Shown here one piece after another: positions 26,488 through 36,603 of a DNA stretch of 64,000 bases. Made by a program: the position numbers and the translations under genes. The notes beneath the pieces are model-generated. The model ran no database searches and was not told where the DNA came from. It worked only from the letters and a program-made list of their open reading frames with translations. The stretch comes from Halomarinibacterium sp034670265. Its GTDB lineage: Bacteria; Bacteroidota; Bacteroidia; Flavobacteriales; Flavobacteriaceae. The stretch covers positions 372,001 to 436,000 of the forward strand of contig JAXMNU010000003.1 in NCBI GenBank assembly GCA_034670265.1, read 5' to 3'. Within the stretch, counting starts at the first letter, position 1, and the number at the start of each line of letters is the position of its first letter.

Positions 26488-27333
26488 TTAATTTAAGGCT
26501 ATATTATCTATTAATCGCACATCTCCTGCAAAAGCAGCTATAAAAGCTCTGTAGGTATTTCCTTTTATCTTTCTATGTGCTGGCTTAAGATTTTTTACAG
26601 CCGCAATTTCAAAATATTCTAATGTTAAATGTTTATTTTCATTAAATTGTTTCGCTACTATTTTACGTAACGTTGCAATGCTTTCTTTGTCGAAATTTTC
26701 TTGCACTTCTTTCAGTGTTTTGTATATGGCGGAAGCCTCTTCAAATTGAGTTTGGGTCAATCGTTTATTCCGCGAACTCATAGCCAATCCGTTAGGCTCT
26801 CGCAAAATTGGACAGCCAATTATTTTTACGGGAAGTTTTTCAATTTCTACGAGTTTTTTCACTATTTGTAATTGCTGAAAATCTTTTTCTCCAAAATAGG
26901 CTTGGTTTGGTTGCACAGCTCTAAATAACAAGTTAAGTACGGTGCCAACACCATCAAAATGTCCTTTTCTAAATTTCCCTTCCATTTGATGTTCAATACC
27001 TCCAAAATGATAGTGTTTTGAGCTAATATTATTCCCATATAAATCTGAAGCAGTTGGCGCATATACTAAAATGGTTCCTTTTAAAGTGTTTAATAGTGCC
27101 ACATCTTCATCAAGTGTTCGAGGATATTTTTTTAAATCTATAGCATTGTCAAACTGCGTTGGATTTACAAAAACACTTACCACAACCACTTCATTTTCGT
27201 TTAGTGCTTTTTTTACCAACGAAAGATGTCCCTTATGTAAGGCACCCATGGTTGGTACGAATCCTATTTTTTTCTGTTCGGAAACATATTGTGCCAATGA
27301 AGCTTTAAGGGAATCTTGTTTGTGGAATACCAT
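26488..27333 (-). CDS. panC: Pantothenate synthetase
   Basis: PanC joins pantoate and beta-alanine with ATP. Visible motifs are GFVPTMGALHKGHLSL (HIGH-like), VNPTQF, KYPRTLDED, GEKDFQQL and MSSRNKRL. At 281 residues it is full length. It is first in the minus-strand run leading to panD, so two consecutive steps of CoA synthesis are in one operon. A TAATTTTG -7-like element on the minus strand lies at 27351-27358, without a clear -33 partner at the usual distance. It is divergent from the glycogen-synthase-like gene. Confidence 0.96.
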   Translation of the reverse strand: MVFHKQDSLKASLAQYVSEQKKIGFVPTMGALHKGHLSLVKKALNENEVVVVSVFVNPTQFDNAIDLKKYPRTLDEDVALLNTLKGTILVYAPTASDLYGNNISSKHYHFGGIEHQMEGKFRKGHFDGVGTVLNLLFRAVQPNQAYFGEKDFQQLQIVKKLVEIEKLPVKIIGCPILREPNGLAMSSRNKRLTQTQFEEASAIYKTLKEVQENFDKESIATLRKIVAKQFNENKHLTLEYFEIAAVKNLKPAHRKIKGNTYRAFIAAFAGDVRLIDNIALN

Positions 27334-27510
27334 AGTATATAAAAATCGAGCAAAATTAAGATATTAAGTGCAATCTGCATAAATTTTCGTAATTTTGCGT
27401 GTTTTAAACAACAAGCCAGTATATATGAAATGCCTTTTTCCGTTTTGTAAAAGAAACATGATGTGTATTAAGGGCATTCCATCTTCAGCTTTATCAAATA
27501 TTTTATACAG

Positions 27511-28320
27511 ATGAAAGATAAAAGAGTCTTGTATGTGTCTTCTGAAGTAATTCCATACTTGCCAGAGACCGAGATTTCTTCCATGTCGTTTGAAGCCCCT
27601 AGGGCGGTTAATAGCAATGATGGGCAAATAAGAATCTTTATGCCCAGATATGGTAACATTAATGAGCGTAGACATCAATTGCATGAAGTAATTCGCCTTT
27701 CGGGGATGAATTTGGTTATTAATGATTTAGACATGCCTCTTATTATAAAGGTAGCTTCAATTCCAAAGGAGCGTATGCAGGTGTATTTTATTGATAATGA
27801 AGATTACTTCAAAAGAAAAGCAACCTATGCAGATGAAGACGGAAACTTATTCCCCGATAATGATGAGCGTGCCATTTTCTTTGCTAAGGGAGTCATTGAA
27901 ACAGTAAAAAAACTTAACTGGTCGCCAGATATTATTCATGTTCATGGATGGCTGGCATCGTTTTTACCCTTATACCTTAGAACCTACTACAGTAACGAGC
28001 CTCTTTTTGAAAACAGTAAAATAGTTACTTCGCTATACAATCCTGGCTTCGAAGGTGCGTTAAACACTAAATTGGTAGATAAAATTAAATTCGATGGTAT
28101 TGAGGAAGCAACCATTGCGCACTTAAAGAATCCTAACTACTTTAACGTAATGAAAACCGCAATGGATAATTCGGATGCTGTAATTGTTGGTTCGAGTGAA
28201 ATTACAAAAGAATTTCAAGAGTATCTTAAAAACCTAGATAAGCCAGTGTTAAACTTTCATAAAATGGAAGAATTTTCAGAAGCTTATTTAGACTTTTACC
28301 AATCCAAAGTATTGGTTTAA
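27511..28320 (+). CDS. Half-length glycogen/starch-synthase-like protein
   Basis: This 269-residue protein resembles only the N-terminal domain of GT5 glycogen synthases (RVLYVSSEVIPY, RIFMPRYGNI, DIIHVHGWLASFLPLYL). The C-terminal nucleotide-binding half is absent, and the usual KTGGLADV loop near residue 18 is replaced by LPETEISSM. Full GlgA is about 480 residues. It is usually annotated as glycogen synthase in Flavobacteria, but catalysis on its own is doubtful. It is followed closely by a DUF4270 lipoprotein and glmS on the same strand. A -7-like TAATTTTG is at 27390-27397. Confidence 0.8.
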   Translation: MKDKRVLYVSSEVIPYLPETEISSMSFEAPRAVNSNDGQIRIFMPRYGNINERRHQLHEVIRLSGMNLVINDLDMPLIIKVASIPKERMQVYFIDNEDYFKRKATYADEDGNLFPDNDERAIFFAKGVIETVKKLNWSPDIIHVHGWLASFLPLYLRTYYSNEPLFENSKIVTSLYNPGFEGALNTKLVDKIKFDGIEEATIAHLKNPNYFNVMKTAMDNSDAVIVGSSEITKEFQEYLKNLDKPVLNFHKMEEFSEAYLDFYQSKVLV

Positions 28321-28332
28321 AAAAACACCCTA

Positions 28333-29931
28333 ATGAAAATTACAAATGTTCTCCCCAAACTAGGGGTCCTACTTTTAGTTTTTGTTGCTTTTGCTTCTTG
28401 TGAAGAAGATTTTAGTAACTTAGATACAAGTATTATTAACGAAAATTTTACCAGTCCGGACACTACTTTTTCTGTTGTGGCTTATAGTAAGTTATTGGGA
28501 GGTATTCAAACCAATGGTCTCTCTTCTTATAAATTAGGGGTGTATAATGATCCTGTTTATGGTAAAACCGTTTCACATTTTTTAGGGCAAATGGTTTTGA
28601 GTAATGCTAACCCAAATTTTCCTACAGATTCTTTGGATGTAGTTCTAGAAAGGGTAGTATTACACCTTCCTTTCTTTTCGACTTCAAGTACAGATAGTGA
28701 TGGTAATAATTCATATACCTTAGATTCGATTTATGGAAATTCACCTATTAACATTTCAATTTACGAATCAAATTATTTTTTAAGGGATGCGGACCCAGAC
28801 AGTAATTTTGAAGAACAACAAAAGTACTTTTCAAATCAAGGTCCTTTATTTCAAGCAAACCTTGGACAGCTCCTAGCAAGTAAAAACTCGTTTGTGCCCT
28901 CTAATGATGAAATTGAACTCATTTTTGAAGATATAGATACCATTGCACTACCACCAGGGCTGCTGGTAGATTTACCAGTTGATTTCTTTCAGGAAAAGAT
29001 ACTTGATCAAGAAGGAGAAGAGGTGTTAATTAACAACAACAACTTTAAAAATTATTTTCGAGGTCTATTTTTGGAAGCATCCGCGGACGATGATGGAAAC
29101 ACTTTTATTTTTAGTACTGAAGATGCTAAAGTGACACTATATTATTCTGCAGAGACCACTTCTTTAGATTCAGATGGGAACCAACAAACGGATGATGATG
29201 GTAATATTATAAGGTTGTTAAATTCTTACGATTTAGATTTTTCTGGAATAAATGTGAATGTGTTCAACAACAATTTGCCTGCAGCGATTACCACTGCGCT
29301 TGCGAACTCAAATAGTACCTTAGGGGATGAAACACTCTACATTAGAGGTGGTCAAGGAATTGTCACTATAATTGATTTGTTTGGAGGGGACGATAACCAA
29401 AATGGCATCGATGACCTTGAAGAACTTCGTGAAAAAGAATGGCTTATTAATGAAGCCAACCTAATTTTTTATGTTGACCAAGATAAAGTAACTGGGGGTA
29501 GCTTTGAACCCGAGAGAATCATGGTTTTTGATCCAAAAAACAATACAATTCTTGCCGATTATGCCATTGATTTAACAACCAATAATAGTTCTGTGGATGC
29601 TGTTATACAACATTTGGGAAGATTAGAGCGTGATAGTGATGAGAATGGTGAGTTTTATAAAATTAAACTTACATCCCACATAAGTAACTTAATTAATAGA
29701 GATTCAACCAATATTTCATTGGGATTAATGGTGTCTCAAAATGTATCTCTTATTAATTTTAGAAGCTTAGAAAATGAAATTCCTATTAGTAATCCAACGG
29801 TAGAAAATGTATCACAGGTACCAGCTTCATGTGTTATTTCTCCCGAAGGGACAGTGCTTCATGGAAATCGATCATCAAATCAAGAAAAAAGATTAAAACT
29901 TCAATTGTTTTATACAGAACCTAATAATTAA
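28333..29931 (+). CDS. DUF4270 lipoprotein
   Basis: This 532-residue envelope protein has a signal peptide with lipobox (AFASC, cysteine near 24) and then the DUF4270 domain typical of Bacteroidetes (SYKLGVYNDPVYGKT, VLHLPFFS). It is Asp/Asn-rich, beta-rich and has no known activity. It sits 12 bases after the glycogen-synthase-like gene and six before glmS, an arrangement I recall as common in Flavobacteriaceae. A shared role in surface polysaccharide is possible but not shown. Confidence 0.87.
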   Translation: MKITNVLPKLGVLLLVFVAFASCEEDFSNLDTSIINENFTSPDTTFSVVAYSKLLGGIQTNGLSSYKLGVYNDPVYGKTVSHFLGQMVLSNANPNFPTDSLDVVLERVVLHLPFFSTSSTDSDGNNSYTLDSIYGNSPINISIYESNYFLRDADPDSNFEEQQKYFSNQGPLFQANLGQLLASKNSFVPSNDEIELIFEDIDTIALPPGLLVDLPVDFFQEKILDQEGEEVLINNNNFKNYFRGLFLEASADDDGNTFIFSTEDAKVTLYYSAETTSLDSDGNQQTDDDGNIIRLLNSYDLDFSGINVNVFNNNLPAAITTALANSNSTLGDETLYIRGGQGIVTIIDLFGGDDNQNGIDDLEELREKEWLINEANLIFYVDQDKVTGGSFEPERIMVFDPKNNTILADYAIDLTTNNSSVDAVIQHLGRLERDSDENGEFYKIKLTSHISNLINRDSTNISLGLMVSQNVSLINFRSLENEIPISNPTVENVSQVPASCVISPEGTVLHGNRSSNQEKRLKLQLFYTEPNN

Positions 29932-29937
29932 AAATAT

Positions 29938-31785
29938 ATGTGTGGTATTGTAGGCTATATTGGCAAAAGAGAAGCATATCCAATAATATTAAACGGACTT
30001 AAACGTCTTGAATATAGGGGATACGACAGTGCCGGTGTAGCTATTTATGATGGCACAGATATACAGATGGCCAAGACGAAAGGAAAGGTGGTCGATCTTG
30101 AAAATAAAGTAAGGCAAGAGATAAATACTAAAGGCTCCCTTGGGATTGGGCATACACGATGGGCTACCCACGGAGTGCCAAACGATATTAATTCGCACCC
30201 GCATTATTCTAACAGTGGAGACTTAGTGATTATTCATAATGGAATTATTGAAAATTATGCTTCCATAAAGAAAGAATTAATAAAAAGAGGATACACTTTT
30301 GTTAGTGATACAGACACCGAAGTGCTTGTTAATTTAATTGAAGAAATTAAAAAACAAGAAAACGTAAAGCTAGGAAAAGCTGTTCAGTTAGCCTTAAATC
30401 AAGTTATTGGAGCGTATGCCATTGCGGTGTTTGACAGAAAAAAACCGGATGAAATTGTGGTTGCCAAACTAGGTAGCCCCCTAGCTATTGGAATTGGAGA
30501 TGACGAGTTTTTCGTTGCAAGTGATGCTACTCCTTTTATAGAATTTACCAATAATGCTATTTATTTGGAAGACGAAGAAATGGCTATTATCCGTTTAGGA
30601 AGAGAAGTTCGTGTTCGAAAAATAAAAAGTGATAGTCTGGTAGCACCTTACATTCAAGAGTTGCAATTAAATATTGAACAAATTGAAAAGGGAGGGTACG
30701 ATCATTTTATGTTGAAGGAAATCTACGAGCAACCTTCAGTAATTAAAGATACGTATCGTGGAAGATTATTGGCAGATGAAGGGATTATTAAACTTGGAGG
30801 GCTCGAAGATCACATTCAAAAATTTGTAAACGCAGATCGCATTATTATTGTGGCTTGTGGTACTTCTTGGCACGCAGGATTGGTTGCAGAATATATTTTT
30901 GAAGATTGGGCTCGCATTCCTGTTGAGGTAGAATACGCTTCAGAATTTAGATACCGAAATCCAATAATTACCGAAAAAGATGTGGTGATTGCTATTTCCC
31001 AAAGTGGGGAAACGGCAGATACACTAGCTGCAATAAAATTGGCAAAACAAAAGGGTGCTTTTGTTTATGGAGTTTGTAATGTTGTGGGTTCTTCAATTTC
31101 TAGAGAAACTCATAGCGGAACCTATACTCACGCTGGTCCAGAAATTGGAGTGGCTTCAACCAAAGCATTTACAACTCAGATTACTGTTTTAACCATGATT
31201 GCCCTTAAGTTGGCAAAGGTGAAAGGCACTATTTCGCAAGCTAATTATATGCAACATTTACGAGAATTGGAGTTAATACCTTCTCATGTGGAAGAGGCAT
31301 TAAAAAGTGATGAAAAGATTAGAGCCATTGCCGATGTTTTTAAAGATGCTTCCAACTTTTTATACTTAGGAAGAGGATATAACTTTCCAGTGGCATTGGA
31401 AGGAGCTTTAAAACTGAAAGAAATATCCTATATCCATGCCGAAGGCTATCCTGCAGCTGAGATGAAACACGGTCCTATTGCCTTAATAGACGAACACATG
31501 CCAGTTGTAGTAATTGCAGTAAATAGCAATCATTACGAAAAGGTAGTGAGTAATATTGAAGAAATTAAAGCGCGAAAAGGAAAAATCATTGCTGTTGTTA
31601 CCGAAGGAGATACTACGGTAAAAGAATTGGCAGATTTTATTATGGAAGTTCCTAAAACTACCGAAACTTTGAGTCCTCTTGTGACCACAATTCCACTTCA
31701 ATTATTATCGTATTATATTGCCGTAATGCTGGATCGAAATGTTGACCAGCCAAGAAATCTAGCAAAATCGGTTACGGTAGAATAA
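29938..31785 (+). CDS. glmS: Glutamine-fructose-6-phosphate aminotransferase (isomerizing)
   Basis: GlmS makes glucosamine 6-phosphate, the first step to UDP-GlcNAc for peptidoglycan and LPS. After removal of Met the N-terminal cysteine (MCGIVGYIGK) is the glutaminase nucleophile; LKRLEYRGYDSAG and GHTRWATHG are glutaminase signatures. Two SIS domains follow (ACGTSWHAG, SQSGETADTL, ASTKAFTTQ), and the C-terminus ends KSVTVE as usual. Its 615 residues are full length. No glmS ribozyme is seen in the six-base gap to the upstream gene. Confidence 0.97.
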   Translation: MCGIVGYIGKREAYPIILNGLKRLEYRGYDSAGVAIYDGTDIQMAKTKGKVVDLENKVRQEINTKGSLGIGHTRWATHGVPNDINSHPHYSNSGDLVIIHNGIIENYASIKKELIKRGYTFVSDTDTEVLVNLIEEIKKQENVKLGKAVQLALNQVIGAYAIAVFDRKKPDEIVVAKLGSPLAIGIGDDEFFVASDATPFIEFTNNAIYLEDEEMAIIRLGREVRVRKIKSDSLVAPYIQELQLNIEQIEKGGYDHFMLKEIYEQPSVIKDTYRGRLLADEGIIKLGGLEDHIQKFVNADRIIIVACGTSWHAGLVAEYIFEDWARIPVEVEYASEFRYRNPIITEKDVVIAISQSGETADTLAAIKLAKQKGAFVYGVCNVVGSSISRETHSGTYTHAGPEIGVASTKAFTTQITVLTMIALKLAKVKGTISQANYMQHLRELELIPSHVEEALKSDEKIRAIADVFKDASNFLYLGRGYNFPVALEGALKLKEISYIHAEGYPAAEMKHGPIALIDEHMPVVVIAVNSNHYEKVVSNIEEIKARKGKIIAVVTEGDTTVKELADFIMEVPKTTETLSPLVTTIPLQLLSYYIAVMLDRNVDQPRNLAKSVTVE

Positions 31786-31988
31786 CTAATTCTTTAAGCT
31801 AATTAAACATAATTTTCTTACAATTTCATTATGTAAGAAGTAAGAATTATGGATAAAATGGGCTTTTCTTTGGAGCATCACCATTTTTAATTGAATTTTC
31901 TTAACAATTTCTTAAAAAAAAGCTTCATTTTTTTATGCATACATAATATTTATTTTACTTTTACAGCATTATCAAACAAAACTTTTTT

Positions 31989-34802
31989 ATGAAAACTATT
32001 GTATTTGTATTTTGTTTGTGTTTAAGTGCTATTACTTTTGCACAAACCAATGTAAGTGGGAATGTTGTGGATGAGTCTTCAACGCCAGTAGTAGGAGCCA
32101 ACATTGTTGTGGTTGGAAACACTGCGGGAACTGCCACAGATTTTGATGGAAACTTCTCCTTACTTGTAGATATGGAGCCTCCTTTTGTGCTTCAGATTTC
32201 TAGTATTGGATATGCTTCGCAAGATGTTCAAGTAACTTCAAACAATCAAACGGTAAATATTGTTTTGGTGGAAGGTTCAGAACTTGACGAAGTAGTAATT
32301 TCTGCTTCTAGAACTCCAGAACGTATTTTTGAATCTCCAGTAACTATTGAGCGCTTCGGAATAAAAGATATTAGAAGCACCGCTTCTGTAGATTTTTATG
32401 ACGGTCTTGAAAACCTAAAAGGGGTAGATATAAATACCAACAGTTTAACGTTTAAATCAATTAACACAAGAGGTTTTGCAACGTTTGCCAATACGCGATT
32501 TATGCAGTTGGTAGATGGAATGGACAACTCTGCTCCTGTTTTAAACTTCCCTTTGGGTAATCTATTAGGTATGGTTGATACAGATATACAAAGTGTAGAA
32601 ATTCTTCCAGGAGCTGCTTCAGCATTATACGGTGCTAATGCCTTTAATGGTATTCTGTTTATGCAAAGTAAAAACCCTTTCGATTATGAAGGAATTAGTA
32701 TTTCTATGAAACGTGGAATTACTAGTCAAGAGGCAGCAGGAGATAACCCTTATACTGATTTTGGTATTCGTGCTGCACATAAATTTACAGAGCATTTTGC
32801 GGCAAAAGTAAATTTTGGATATTTAAGCGGTACAGATTGGGCAGCTAATAATTTAACTGCTAAACCAGGAACAGGTACTTCTCGTGCAGATATTAATTAT
32901 GATGGAATTAATGTGTATGGAGATGAGGTGAGTACAGACATAAAAGGTGTTGCAGAGGCACTTGTTGGTTTAGGTGTTTTGCCAGCAGGCGCAGAAGCAT
33001 TAGTGCCTTCAGTTAATGTAAGTAGAACAGGGTATAATGAAGCCGATTTAACCGATTATGAAGCCGAAAGTATTAAAGCCGATTGGGGGTTGTATTTCCG
33101 TCCATGGGCGAATGATTTTGAAATTTCGTATGTTGGTAAAGTAGGTACAGGTTCTACCATTTATCAAGGAGCTAGTAGATATGCCATTGATAATTTCTTT
33201 CTACAACAGCACAAGTTAGAATTTAAGAATAACAACTTCTTTTTAAGAGGATACATTACTGAAGATAGAGCTGGAGACAGCTACAACATGTTATTTACAG
33301 GGATTAACATCAACCGTGCTTGGAAAGATGACAACACTTGGTTTGGTCAGTATGTTGGAGCATTTGTGCAGGGATCACTTGCAGGTCTTACAGCTGAAGA
33401 GGCACATGCTTTAGGTAGACAAACTGCTGAAACTGGACGCTTCGAGCCAGGGACAGAAGAATTTAAAAGTGCATTTAACGCAACTGTTAGCGATCCTTCC
33501 TTGTTAACAGGATCTAAGTTTCAGGATAACTCTAAAATTTATCATGGAGATGCCAATTATAACTTTAGCCATTTATGGGATGTTGTTGATGTGCAAGTGG
33601 GAGGATCTTATAGAACTTATAGTTTAAATTCTTCGGGTACTATTTTTACTGATGCAGATGGACCTATTAACTATTCTGAATATGGAGTATATACACAGCT
33701 TCAAAAGAAGTTTGATCTTTCAGACAATGTGGATTTAAAATTAACAGGTTCTGTTCGTTATGATAAGTCTGAACTTTTTGATGGCTTCTTCTCGCCAAGA
33801 TTAGCAGCCGGTTTCACAATTAACGATCAGCATAACATCCGTGCATCTTTCCAAACAGGTTTTAGAAACCCTACAACTCAAGATTTATACATTGGATTAG
33901 ATATTGGAAGAGCAGTATTAATTGGTGGAGCAGAAGATAACCCAGCAAGAGATATAAGACCATACGATTTAAGCCCTACGGGACAAGCTGTTTTAGGAGC
34001 TCCAACGATTCAGTTTGATGGTCAGGGAGCCTATACCAATTCTTATTTTGCAAGTTCTGTGCAAGCTTTTGGTGCAACAGGGGATGCTTCACAGTTAGAA
34101 ATTGCGAATTCAAGTTTTGTTAAACCAGAACAAGTAACCTCTTATGAATTAGGTTATCGAGGAAAATTAGGAAAATTTATTGTGGATATGAGCGGGTATT
34201 ATAATCAATACCAAGACTTTTTAGCTAATGAAACAGTAATTGCTCCTTTCTATGGAGATGTTCAACTAACACAAACGGTTCCTGGTGATCCTAACAATAC
34301 ACCCTTAGCTATTGCTGCCATTGCAAATGAAGATTATCAAATATTCCAAACGTACACCAACAGTGAAGAGGTGGTTAATTCCTATGGAGGTTCTGTAGGG
34401 GTTTCAACAAAGGTTTTAGGAGGTTTTGATTTGGGTGCAAACTATACTTATGCAAAATTAGATTTTGATACAGAAGCCAATCCAGATTTCCGTACCAACT
34501 TTAATACACCAGAGCATAAAGTAAAAGGATCCTTTGGAAATACAGAGTTGTTTAAAAACTTTGGATTTAACGTAGCTTGGAGATGGAGTGATACCTATGA
34601 GTGGGAAGCTTCTTTTGGAGATGGGCAAGTTCCAGCATTTCACGTAGTTGATGCTCAAATTAACTATAGAGTGCCAAAATTCTTAAAATCTACGTTTAAA
34701 GTGGGTGCTACAAACGTTTTAGGTGATGAGTATTTCACAGCCTTTGGTACTGGAAATATTGGTTCAATGTATTATGTTTCTTGGACCATCAACAATTTAT
34801 AA
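31989..34802 (+). CDS. TonB-dependent receptor with carboxypeptidase-like N-terminal domain
   Basis: This outer-membrane active transporter has 937 residues. A signal peptide (cut near TFAQT) is followed by a carboxypeptidase-regulatory-like domain (about 22-95, VSGNVVDESSTPVVGANIVV), a plug domain (about 100-225, with VEILPGAASALYGANAFNG) and a 22-strand barrel ending in YVSWTINNL. There is no SusD partner next door; a secreted SGNH hydrolase gene follows after 20 bases. The ligand is unknown, and a lipid or ester substrate is suggested only by that neighbour. The 203-base upstream gap is AT-rich and shows no riboswitch. Confidence 0.9.
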   Translation: MKTIVFVFCLCLSAITFAQTNVSGNVVDESSTPVVGANIVVVGNTAGTATDFDGNFSLLVDMEPPFVLQISSIGYASQDVQVTSNNQTVNIVLVEGSELDEVVISASRTPERIFESPVTIERFGIKDIRSTASVDFYDGLENLKGVDINTNSLTFKSINTRGFATFANTRFMQLVDGMDNSAPVLNFPLGNLLGMVDTDIQSVEILPGAASALYGANAFNGILFMQSKNPFDYEGISISMKRGITSQEAAGDNPYTDFGIRAAHKFTEHFAAKVNFGYLSGTDWAANNLTAKPGTGTSRADINYDGINVYGDEVSTDIKGVAEALVGLGVLPAGAEALVPSVNVSRTGYNEADLTDYEAESIKADWGLYFRPWANDFEISYVGKVGTGSTIYQGASRYAIDNFFLQQHKLEFKNNNFFLRGYITEDRAGDSYNMLFTGININRAWKDDNTWFGQYVGAFVQGSLAGLTAEEAHALGRQTAETGRFEPGTEEFKSAFNATVSDPSLLTGSKFQDNSKIYHGDANYNFSHLWDVVDVQVGGSYRTYSLNSSGTIFTDADGPINYSEYGVYTQLQKKFDLSDNVDLKLTGSVRYDKSELFDGFFSPRLAAGFTINDQHNIRASFQTGFRNPTTQDLYIGLDIGRAVLIGGAEDNPARDIRPYDLSPTGQAVLGAPTIQFDGQGAYTNSYFASSVQAFGATGDASQLEIANSSFVKPEQVTSYELGYRGKLGKFIVDMSGYYNQYQDFLANETVIAPFYGDVQLTQTVPGDPNNTPLAIAAIANEDYQIFQTYTNSEEVVNSYGGSVGVSTKVLGGFDLGANYTYAKLDFDTEANPDFRTNFNTPEHKVKGSFGNTELFKNFGFNVAWRWSDTYEWEASFGDGQVPAFHVVDAQINYRVPKFLKSTFKVGATNVLGDEYFTAFGTGNIGSMYYVSWTINNL

Positions 34803-34822
34803 TCTGAAAAAAAATAAGTATT

Positions 34823-36403
34823 ATGAAAATTAAATATATAGCAGTACTATTATTAGCTTTAGGTTTTATCGCCTGTGAAGAGGATGATAGTACAACAATG
34901 GAGGAAGTTCAAGTTGAACTTTCGGCGGGAAGTGCTAATTTCTCAAATTATGTTGCTTTAGGAGCTTCTTTTACAGCAGGATTTACTGATGGGGCTTTGT
35001 TTATTGCAAGTCAAGAAAATTCGTTTCCAAATATACTATCTCAACAATTTGCTGCTTTAGGTGCTGGAGAGTTAACACAACCTATGATGAATGATAATAT
35101 AGGTGGGTTGTTGTTGGGCGGAAATGTTATAGCAAACCCAAGGTTATTTTTCAATGGGGCTGGACCAGCGGTATTACCTGCCATTCCAACAACTGTAGTT
35201 AGTAATGTAATGCCTGGTCCATATAGCAATATGGGTGTGCCAGGAGCTAAAAGTTTTCACTTATTAGCTAATGGTTATGGAAATGTAGGTGGTGTTGCTA
35301 CAGGTCAAGCAAATCCTTATTTTGCTAGAATGGCTTCAAGTAGTAATGCTTCCATGTTAGAAGATGCTTTGGCACAAGCACCAACATTTTTCACTTTATC
35401 TGAAGTAGGAGGAAACGACGTTTTAGGTTTTGCTACTTCGGGTGGAAGCGGTGTTGACCAAACAGGAAATTTTGATCCATCAACCTATGGTTCAAATGAT
35501 ATTACCGACCCAAATGTGTTTGCACAAGCCTTTACAACGCTTGTTGGAGCTTTAACAGGGAATGGAGCACAAGGAGTTGTTACAAATGTGCCTTACGTAA
35601 CAAGTTTGCCTTATTTTACAACAGTTCCATTTGCGCCGTTAGATCCAACCAACCCAGATTTTGGTCCACAAATACCAGTGCTAAATGCAACATTTGCACC
35701 GCTTAATCAAGCATTTGCTTTTTTAGGAATGCCAGAAAGATCGATTGTTTTTTCAGAAACCGCAGCAAGTCCTGTGGTTATTTTTGATGAAACGCTTCCA
35801 GATATTTCAGAACAGTTAAATTTAGTTTTACAAGGAGGAGGATTAGATCCTTTAACGGCACAACTACTATCTACTCAATTTGCACAGTCAAGACAAGCTA
35901 CTGCTGCAGATTTATTGGTGTTGCCAAGTTCGACAGTAATAGCTACATTAAACGAAGATTATTTTAATCAATTAATCGCTCTAGGCGTTCCGGCTGCAAC
36001 TGCTGGACAATTAGCAGTAAATGGAGTAACTTACCCACTCGAAGATCGTTGGGTGCTTACCGCAAGTGAAGAGGGCTCTGTAAGAGTGGCTACGGATGCT
36101 TATAATGTAACAATTGAAAATGTCGCTTCCTCTAGTGGATTAGCGCTAGTAGATTTAAACGGAATCTTACAACAAGCATCTACAACAGGCATCACTTTTG
36201 ATAATTATACAATGAACACAGACCTTGTATTTGGAGGTTTGGTAAGCCTTGATGGTGTGCATTTAACAGCAAGAGGATACGCTTTAATGGCGAATAAATT
36301 CCTTGAAGCTATAGATGCTACATATGGGTCAAACTTTATTGAAGCAGGTCAAGTAGCTAAGGCTAATAATTACCCTGTTACCTACTCTCCAGAACTACAG
36401 TAG
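34823..36403 (+). CDS. SGNH/GDSL-type hydrolase lipoprotein
   Basis: This 526-residue envelope lipoprotein (lipobox FIACEE, cysteine 18) has SGNH hydrolase blocks: nucleophile S49 in ALGASFTAG, block III GGND at 196-199, and the catalytic Asp477/His480 pair in LDGVHLTARG. The long insertion between block III and the C-terminal motif is Ala/Pro/Asn-rich. Such enzymes cleave esters of lipids or acylated sugars. It is cotranscribed with the TonB receptor at 31989, suggesting that it releases or processes that receptor's ligand at the cell surface. Substrate not known. Confidence 0.87.
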   Translation: MKIKYIAVLLLALGFIACEEDDSTTMEEVQVELSAGSANFSNYVALGASFTAGFTDGALFIASQENSFPNILSQQFAALGAGELTQPMMNDNIGGLLLGGNVIANPRLFFNGAGPAVLPAIPTTVVSNVMPGPYSNMGVPGAKSFHLLANGYGNVGGVATGQANPYFARMASSSNASMLEDALAQAPTFFTLSEVGGNDVLGFATSGGSGVDQTGNFDPSTYGSNDITDPNVFAQAFTTLVGALTGNGAQGVVTNVPYVTSLPYFTTVPFAPLDPTNPDFGPQIPVLNATFAPLNQAFAFLGMPERSIVFSETAASPVVIFDETLPDISEQLNLVLQGGGLDPLTAQLLSTQFAQSRQATAADLLVLPSSTVIATLNEDYFNQLIALGVPAATAGQLAVNGVTYPLEDRWVLTASEEGSVRVATDAYNVTIENVASSSGLALVDLNGILQQASTTGITFDNYTMNTDLVFGGLVSLDGVHLTARGYALMANKFLEAIDATYGSNFIEAGQVAKANNYPVTYSPELQ

Positions 36404-36424
36404 AGACTAATAAATAGTATAAGC

Positions 36425-36465
36425 AAACCCTTTTGATTTATAGAAATCGAAAGGGTTTCTTTTTT
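36425..36465 (+). terminator. Terminator after the SGNH hydrolase
   Basis: AAACCCTTTTGATTT and AAATCGAAAGGGTTT form a long stem followed by CTTTTTT. It separates the receptor/hydrolase operon from atpDC. Confidence 0.85.
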
Positions 36466-36510
36466 GGTTGAAACCGAAGCTAATAGAATTCAAAAAATTA
36501 CATTTTTAGG

Positions 36511-36542
36511 TTGTTTTTTTAAGGAAGAAAAACATATCTTTG
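36511..36542 (+). promoter_or_regulatory. Promoter of atpDC
   Basis: TTG at 36511-36513, 21 bases, then TATCTTTG at 36535-36542, which fits the flavobacterial consensus TTG-N17-23-TAnnTTTG. The predicted leader is roughly 55 bases before atpD. Confidence 0.7.
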
Positions 36543-36603
36543 CACCGATTTTTAAGGGGGATATTTTAACCCTAATTAATTCTAAAAAATAAATACGTAC
36601 ATA

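Noticed and set aside
29932..29937. glmS ribozyme
   Set aside because: There are six bases between the upstream stop and glmS; no room for it.
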